Below, one piece after another: positions 15,482 through 19,647 of a stretch of 19,647 nt of DNA. Within the stretch, counting starts at the first letter, position 1. Every line of letters starts with the position of its first letter. The stretch spans positions 1 to 19,647 of the forward strand of contig JABSSV010000414.1 in NCBI GenBank assembly GCA_013213875.1, in the 5' to 3' direction. This DNA is from Lysobacterales bacterium (GTDB lineage Bacteria > Pseudomonadota > Gammaproteobacteria > Xanthomonadales > SZUA-36). Made by a program: the position numbers and the translations under genes. The notes below the pieces were generated by a model. The model did no database searches, had not been told where the DNA came from, and worked only from the letters and a program-made list of their open reading frames with translations.

Positions 15482-16419
15482 GCGCCGGCCTCGCGCCGAT
15501 GAGCATCACGTCGCGCCCTCGGTACCGGTTTGAGATCCCACACAAGTCCCAGCGCCGCCAACATGCGCAGCACGTAGTAAGTCATATCAATCTCCCACCA
15601 AAAGAAGCCCTGCCGCGCAGACGCAGGATAGTGATGGTGATTGTTATGCCAGCCCTCACCAAAGGTGATGAGCGCCAGCCAGAAGTTGTTCCGACTGTCA
15701 TCACGCGTGGCGTAGCGACGACTGCCCCAGCGGTGGGCCAGTGAGTTAATCGTAAAGGTCGCGTGGTACAGCACCACGGTGGAGATGAAGAAGCCCCAAA
15801 CCAGCATCTGGCCGGCGCTGGTGCCCAGTTCCGGAGCAGTGCGCTCCAGCCACCCGCCCAGCATGAACAAACCCACCGCAAGCAGGACCGGCACCACGAT
15901 GTCAAAGCGATCCAGAAACCGGAGCTCCGGATAGCGCAACAGATCGCGAACACGCCGCTGATCCGTACCGAAATGTTCTTTGGTCAGGAACCAGGCCGTG
16001 TGACTATGCCAAAACCCGTGCTGTACTGGCGAATGCGGATCTTCAGGCTGCTCCGATGCCACATGGTGATGACGATGATGGGCGGCCCACCAGATCGGTC
16101 CACGTTGAACGCTGGACGCGCCAATCACCCCAAATATGAACTGCATGGGCCGCGAAGTCTGGAAGCTGCGATGGGAAAAGTATCGGTGGTAGAAGCCGGT
16201 GATGGCAATCATACGTATCGCGTAGGCCGCTATCGCTACCGCGACAGCAACGGGGCTCCAGCCGACCCAGAATACACCCAGACATGCGAGGTGCATGCCC
16301 AGATAAGGCAAGGTTCTAAGCCAATCGATACGGCCTGCTTCCGCAGCATCGACGGGAACGGAGACATCAGCGGCGGAGCTGTCAAACCAGCTCGCCACGG
16401 CGCGCAGTGCTTTCACCAT
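15478..16419 (-). CDS. Membrane acyl-CoA/acyl-lipid desaturase (delta-9 type)
   Basis: This is a 313-residue di-iron membrane desaturase that introduces a double bond in a fatty acyl chain using oxygen. All three histidine boxes are present: HRYFSH (78-83), HRHHH within WWAAHHRHHHV (115-119) and HNNHH in GEGWHNNHHHYP (258-262). The additional conserved NSLAHRWG (225-232) is also present. Hydrophobic segments lie around 36-75, 93-105, 174-190 and 203-224, as in stearoyl-CoA desaturases. In this array it could supply the cis double bond that the CFA-type enzymes then methylate. The start lies seven bases inside the lipocalin gene, and its stop overlaps the flavoprotein start. The length and motif set match active family members. 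Confidence 0.96.
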   Translation of the reverse strand: MVKALRAVASWFDSSAADVSVPVDAAEAGRIDWLRTLPYLGMHLACLGVFWVGWSPVAVAVAIAAYAIRMIAITGFYHRYFSHRSFQTSRPMQFIFGVIGASSVQRGPIWWAAHHRHHHVASEQPEDPHSPVQHGFWHSHTAWFLTKEHFGTDQRRVRDLLRYPELRFLDRFDIVVPVLLAVGLFMLGGWLERTAPELGTSAGQMLVWGFFISTVVLYHATFTINSLAHRWGSRRYATRDDSRNNFWLALITFGEGWHNNHHHYPASARQGFFWWEIDMTYYVLRMLAALGLVWDLKPVPRARRDAHRREAGA

Positions 16420-16955
16420 TGCTGGGGCACCTTTACAAGTAGGGATGTGTCATACCCCATGTCGCCGATCAGCTGCGCCAACTCCCGGTAGCGCTCTTCG
16501 GACAATGCGGGGGCCCGTGCCATCAACCAGACGTAGTCTCTTTTATTGCGACCAATAATGGTCGTTGTGTACGCCTCGTCCAAGTACACAATACGATAAT
16601 CCGCCTTGATGGGCCAAATAAAGCGCATACCCCACTCCGCGTTCGTGTCCGTATTCAGCACGAAACCACGGGGGTTGTACTCTTTTCGTTCACCATCGAA
16701 AGACCCCTCGCGATAGGTGAACGTGGTCGCGATGGTCCCGTCATCGTCGAGCACGTAGGACTCCACCGCGTTGTGCGCGCCTTTTTCCAGAAAGGTAGGA
16801 ATCACGGCAATCACATACCAGTCGCCCATAAAGCGCGGCAGATCCACATAGGGCACAGTGGCGAGGGGTTTCATACCGCCACACCCGCCAAGCAACATGG
16901 CCAGCAGCGCCAGGACAAGCGCCGGCAAGGGAAAATGTTTTCTGATGCGACACAT
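16413..16955 (-). CDS. Lipocalin family lipoprotein 2
   Basis: This 180-residue lipocalin is the second in the window. The signal peptide ends in the lipobox LLGGC, with C25 lipidated. The lipocalin signature GDWYVIAVIPTFLEKG occupies residues 44-59, and YVWLMARAPALSEERYRELA near the C-terminus is Blc-like. It differs clearly from the Blc-like protein at 6414-6974, so it is not a recent duplicate. In related clusters of other bacteria this slot is often filled by a DUF3833 lipoprotein, so this protein may do the equivalent job, perhaps moving or binding modified fatty acids in the envelope. AAGGAG lies about eight bases before the start, and the gene is 12 bases after the DUF1295 stop. Its end overlaps the desaturase. 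Confidence 0.93.
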   Translation of the reverse strand: MCRIRKHFPLPALVLALLAMLLGGCGGMKPLATVPYVDLPRFMGDWYVIAVIPTFLEKGAHNAVESYVLDDDGTIATTFTYREGSFDGERKEYNPRGFVLNTDTNAEWGMRFIWPIKADYRIVYLDEAYTTTIIGRNKRDYVWLMARAPALSEERYRELAQLIGDMGYDTSLLVKVPQQW

Positions 16956-16967
16956 GGTCGTTGCTCC

Positions 16968-17762
16968 TTACTCATCAGCAGCAGAGACGGCCGCGCGCCG
17001 CGGCGGGCCGGGAAAAAATGCGTTCGTACGCTGCATATACTCAGCGTAGGCCGGACGCCGTTCGCCGATATCCTTTTCCAGCAGCGCAACGCCAGATACG
17101 CGCAGCAGCATGAAGGACATAAGCACCGGGGAGGCCAGCGTCCACCAGCCGCCGGCCGCGCAGGCAATCAGGTAATAACCCCACCAGAGCGCAAACTCAC
17201 CAAAATAGTTGGGGTGTCGTGTGAAGCGCCACAGCCCCGTATCAAGCACTCGACCCCGGTTATCCGGATCACTCTTGAAACGCGCCAGCTGGCGATCGCC
17301 ACCGACCTCAAACACCATGCCCAAAAGCCACAGGGCGAAGCCGGCGAAATCCAGCCAGCCGAGAGCATTAGCACTGGAAACAGCGACGGCCAGCGGCATG
17401 GCGATCAACCAGGCCAGCAGCACCTGGAGGCCGAAGACGATATACAGACTCTTCCAGACAAAGCCCGGCTGGTTATTGGCGCGGATTTTCTGATAGCGAT
17501 GATCTTCCGGCTCACCATGGTTACGCGCTGTGATGTAGTAGGAAAGTCGCAGAGACCACACAGATACCAGCACCAGCAGTAGCCAACCCCGGGGGCCCTG
17601 CACGCCTTGCAACCAGCCATAGCCAGCCGTAATGGCGAGAAACATCAGCGACCAGAGCGTGTCCACGATGCTGACGTCTCGCCGCCACACGCTGACACCC
17701 CAGAAAGCGAAGCCGACCGCGAGCAAGCCCAGCAACAAAAACCCGTAGCTTGACCACACCAT
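16968..17762 (-). CDS. DUF1295 membrane protein (steroid-5-alpha-reductase/ICMT-like fold)
   Basis: This 264-residue protein has several transmembrane segments (around 5-24, 36-50, 60-78, 105-130, 137-152 and 190-204). It carries the DUF1295 signature GLWRFTRHPNYFGE (176-189), with HGEPEDHRYQ (82-91) upstream. The fold is shared by steroid 5-alpha-reductases and isoprenylcysteine methyltransferases, which bind NADPH or SAM at the membrane. In this context a reductase or methylase acting on a lipid chain or head group is plausible, but which of the two cannot be told. It starts directly after the DUF2878 stop (TAAATG), indicating coupled translation. DUF1295 and DUF2878 genes commonly go together with CFA-type genes. 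Confidence 0.92.
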   Translation of the reverse strand: MVWSSYGFLLLGLLAVGFAFWGVSVWRRDVSIVDTLWSLMFLAITAGYGWLQGVQGPRGWLLLVLVSVWSLRLSYYITARNHGEPEDHRYQKIRANNQPGFVWKSLYIVFGLQVLLAWLIAMPLAVAVSSANALGWLDFAGFALWLLGMVFEVGGDRQLARFKSDPDNRGRVLDTGLWRFTRHPNYFGEFALWWGYYLIACAAGGWWTLASPVLMSFMLLRVSGVALLEKDIGERRPAYAEYMQRTNAFFPGPPRRAAVSAADE

Positions 17763-18317
17763 TTAGCTGGTTACCCAGGTAGTGCGCGGATTGGCACCGC
17801 CGGTCAGCGTGCCGTCAAAGCGTCTGGCCAGGGCATACAGCACCGGCATGACCAGCGCCCAGATGAGCGCGAGGGCCAGCAGTCCCGCAGGAAGGTTGTC
17901 AAAGCTCATGGCACCGAGGCGGGCGCCCGCGTAGTAGGCCGCCGGCCCACCGACAAAGCCGAAGGCCGCTGCCAGCATGGGCCGTTCGCGCAGCCAGCGC
18001 ATGCAGCCGTTAAGCGTGGTTGCAAAACCCACCCACATGGCCAGCAACCAGACCGGCGCCAGGCCGGGAATCCACAGGCCTTCGCGATAGCTTACCCAGC
18101 CAGTCGCCATAAGCAGACTGTCCGCCAGCGTTCCAATCACCAGGGCAGCCAACAAGATCATGACCTCGCGCCCGGGCTGGGGCACGATGTTCAGATGCAG
18201 TCCCGCTACCATGGCGATGATCACGGGCCCTACCCAGGGCATACCGTTGGCAGCGCCGAGTACACAGCCCAGCCAGCCGGCCTGAAAAGCAAAGAAATTG
18301 ATGGTGGTTTTAAACAT
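17763..18317 (-). CDS. DUF2878 integral membrane protein
   Basis: This is a 184-residue hydrophobic protein with about five or six predicted transmembrane segments (roughly 7-24, 30-43, 51-70, 83-100, 112-130 and 141-162). The start (FFAFQAGWLGCVLGAANG) and the segment GTLADSLLMATGW match the DUF2878 family. No catalytic motif can be pointed out and the function is unknown. Its ATG overlaps the stop of the CFA-family gene 2 as TAATG, and its stop abuts the DUF1295 start, so it is translated with both. The conserved partnership suggests a role in handling the modified lipid in the inner membrane. Confidence 0.9.
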   Translation of the reverse strand: MFKTTINFFAFQAGWLGCVLGAANGMPWVGPVIIAMVAGLHLNIVPQPGREVMILLAALVIGTLADSLLMATGWVSYREGLWIPGLAPVWLLAMWVGFATTLNGCMRWLRERPMLAAAFGFVGGPAAYYAGARLGAMSFDNLPAGLLALALIWALVMPVLYALARRFDGTLTGGANPRTTWVTS

Positions 18318-19399
18318 TATTCACGGTCCGCCTGACGCGAGAACAGATAGTGGCTGACGAACCACTCCTGACCCTGATTAAGACCAAACAGCTCCGCGCA
18401 AGCCATAAAGAAAATGCGCCAGCGCTGCATCCACTGTTGAACCTTGTCTGCGCCATAAACCGGGGCAAGCACCTCACGCACTTCCTCTGCGCGCGCATCC
18501 ATGTTCACCAGCCAGGCGTTGGCCGTTTTCTCATAGTGGGTGCCGTCCCAACGCCACTGCTTCTGTAGGGCCAGATCCCGCTGAAAACGTAGCGGCAAGT
18601 CCGTCGAGGGCATGATGCCGCCGCTGAAGAAGTGGCGACTCATCCAGTCACTGGGCCCCTGATCAACAAACGCGTAGGGGCTGTTGCGGTGGGTAAAAAT
18701 ATGCATGAAGAAGCGCCCACCGGGCTTCAGCCAGCTGGCGACCTTGCCGAACAGGATCTCGTAGTTGCGCATGTGTTCAAACATTTCTACCGACACGGCG
18801 CGGTCAAAGCGCTGCTCAATATCGAAGGCATTCATATCGGCAGTGATGACCTTGATGTTGCGCAGTCCACGCGCCTCGGCCTGTGCTTCGATGTAGCGGC
18901 GCTGCGGCGCGGAGTTGGACACGGAAGTGACCGTCGCATGGGGATAGTGACTCGCTATCCAGAGCGACAGGGAGCCCCAACCGCAACCCAGATCCAGCAC
19001 ATCCATGCCATCCTCGATACCCGCGCGCTCGCAGCTGATTTTCAGCGACAGCGCCTCAGCATCGTCCAGACTGCTGGTGCTAGCGTCCCAGAAACAGGAG
19101 CTGTACTTGCGATGTGCACCCAGCACCTGACCAAAGAATGCGGGTGGTACTTCGTAATGTTGCTCGTTTGCCAGTTCCGGCACCGGCGCAATTTCCGAGG
19201 CCCGCATGTGCTCAACAAATTCATTCAGGCGCCGGGAGGCCGCCTCGCAATCATTGGCTTCAATGTCCGCCAGACGCTCCCGCGATAGGCGCCGAATACC
19301 TGCGCGAATGACCGCGTCCGGCACCAGTCCCATCTCCGCCCAGCCAATGGCGCCGCTACCTTTTTCTTCTTTCTGCATCGCTTCTACTCGCTGTCCCAT
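18317..19399 (-). CDS. CFA-family SAM-dependent methyltransferase 2
   Basis: This 360-residue protein of the cyclopropane fatty acid synthase superfamily belongs to a branch close to coclaurine N-methyltransferase-like proteins. It is distinct from the other CFA-family protein in the window. It has EQHYEVPPAFFGQVLG (79-94), KYSSCFWD (98-105), the SAM loop VLDLGCGWGSLSLWIAS (134-150), VSVEMFEHM (202-210) and MHIFTHRNSPYAF (232-244). Unlike the other paralog it keeps the MFEHM-type Glu-His pair and has His residues in MHIFTH. It lacks the N-terminal domain of true Cfa. The substrate is unknown: a lipid double bond, a furan precursor or a small molecule are all possible. GGAG just before the ATG supports the start. 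The gene lies 31 bases after the MerR-type fragment and overlaps DUF2878. Confidence 0.9.
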   Translation of the reverse strand: MGQRVEAMQKEEKGSGAIGWAEMGLVPDAVIRAGIRRLSRERLADIEANDCEAASRRLNEFVEHMRASEIAPVPELANEQHYEVPPAFFGQVLGAHRKYSSCFWDASTSSLDDAEALSLKISCERAGIEDGMDVLDLGCGWGSLSLWIASHYPHATVTSVSNSAPQRRYIEAQAEARGLRNIKVITADMNAFDIEQRFDRAVSVEMFEHMRNYEILFGKVASWLKPGGRFFMHIFTHRNSPYAFVDQGPSDWMSRHFFSGGIMPSTDLPLRFQRDLALQKQWRWDGTHYEKTANAWLVNMDARAEEVREVLAPVYGADKVQQWMQRWRIFFMACAELFGLNQGQEWFVSHYLFSRQADRE

Positions 19400-19430
19400 G
19401 TGTCACTCCGTTTTCGTTACCGACCGAGCC

Positions 19431-19647
19431 CTAGGAAGCCAGTGGCACGACCGTTTGTAATTTTTTAAGTCCCGTATCCGCATCAGACCCCAGCGGCTCA
19501 ATACCTATCCGCTTCAGCGCATCAAGCGCCCGTACCGACGCCCGCCCCCCCATCAGAACCGGCACTTTGGACGCAGCCACCAGGGCTGGCAACTCGCGCT
19601 TGAGCACACTGGTTGGCAGCTCGAGCAGACCCGAAAGCACAATGGCC
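19431..19647 (-). CDS. C-terminal fragment of a second MerR/cobalamin-binding-type regulator
   Basis: Only the last 72 codons are in the window; the gene continues past the right edge. The visible part contains SGLLELPTSVLKRELPALV, then SKVPVLMGGRASVRALDAL and IEPLGSDADTGLKKL. The pattern of a hydrophobic strand followed by a GGR-type turn resembles the last part of the B12-binding domain in LitR/CarH-type MerR regulators. The N-terminal DNA-binding part and any DxHxxG ligand motif lie outside the window, so the assignment is tentative. It lies 31 bases upstream of the CFA-family gene 2 in the same direction and is therefore probably the first visible gene of the array. A plain cobalamin-binding protein without a DNA-binding domain is the main alternative. 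Confidence 0.6.
   Translation of the reverse strand, partial: AIVLSGLLELPTSVLKRELPALVAASKVPVLMGGRASVRALDALKRIGIEPLGSDADTGLKKLQTVVPLAS

Noticed and set aside
1..19647. CRISPR arrays, tRNA genes, insertion sequences or prophage genes
   Set aside because: No regularly spaced repeats, tRNA-like folds, transposase or integrase motifs, or terminal inverted repeats were found.

Overview
The window (about 19.6 kb, GC-rich, densely coding, no tRNA, rRNA, CRISPR or mobile element seen) looks like chromosomal DNA of a gammaproteobacterium, probably a marine or aquatic one. This is inferred from the GltB/GltD sequences, the overall gene style and the accessory cluster. It has not been tested by a search.

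Region 1 (1-5432, minus strand) is the housekeeping pair gltB-gltD, the large and small subunits of NADPH glutamate synthase. The genes overlap by ATGA, and gltD is cut by the left window edge. Region 2 (5591-6974, minus) holds a lipocalin lipoprotein and an exported SAM-methyltransferase-like protein.

Region 3 (7073-10314, plus) is a three-gene unit: a class I DNA photolyase, an SDR oxidoreductase and a MerR-family regulator. It is divergent from the lipocalin across 98 bp. A 206-bp gap follows, holding overlapping palindromes, a long folded element and a strong rho-independent terminator. I read this as a candidate small RNA or structured 3' UTR.

Region 4 (10521-19647, minus) is an unbroken, tightly coupled array of eleven genes. 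In transcription order they are: MerR-type regulator (C-terminal fragment only), CFA-family methyltransferase 2, DUF2878 membrane protein, DUF1295 membrane protein, lipocalin lipoprotein, acyl desaturase, FAD-dependent oxidoreductase, DUF1365 protein, CFA-family methyltransferase 1, a 49-residue DUF2256 Cys4 protein, and an iron-sulfur cryptochrome/(6-4) photolyase-like protein. Most junctions overlap (ATGA, TAATG, or 7-32 nt).

Together regions 3 and 4 look like a light or singlet-oxygen response module. Two photolyase-superfamily proteins deal with DNA damage or light sensing. Two MerR regulators (one with a degenerate, one with a likely cobalamin-type sensor domain) would control expression. 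A lipid-modifying set (two SAM methyltransferases, desaturase, flavin oxidase, DUF1365, DUF1295, DUF2878, lipocalins) would remodel membrane acyl chains. By analogy with the alphaproteobacterial furan fatty acid (Ufa) system the product could be a methylated, dienoic or furan acyl chain, but no product can be read from sequence alone.
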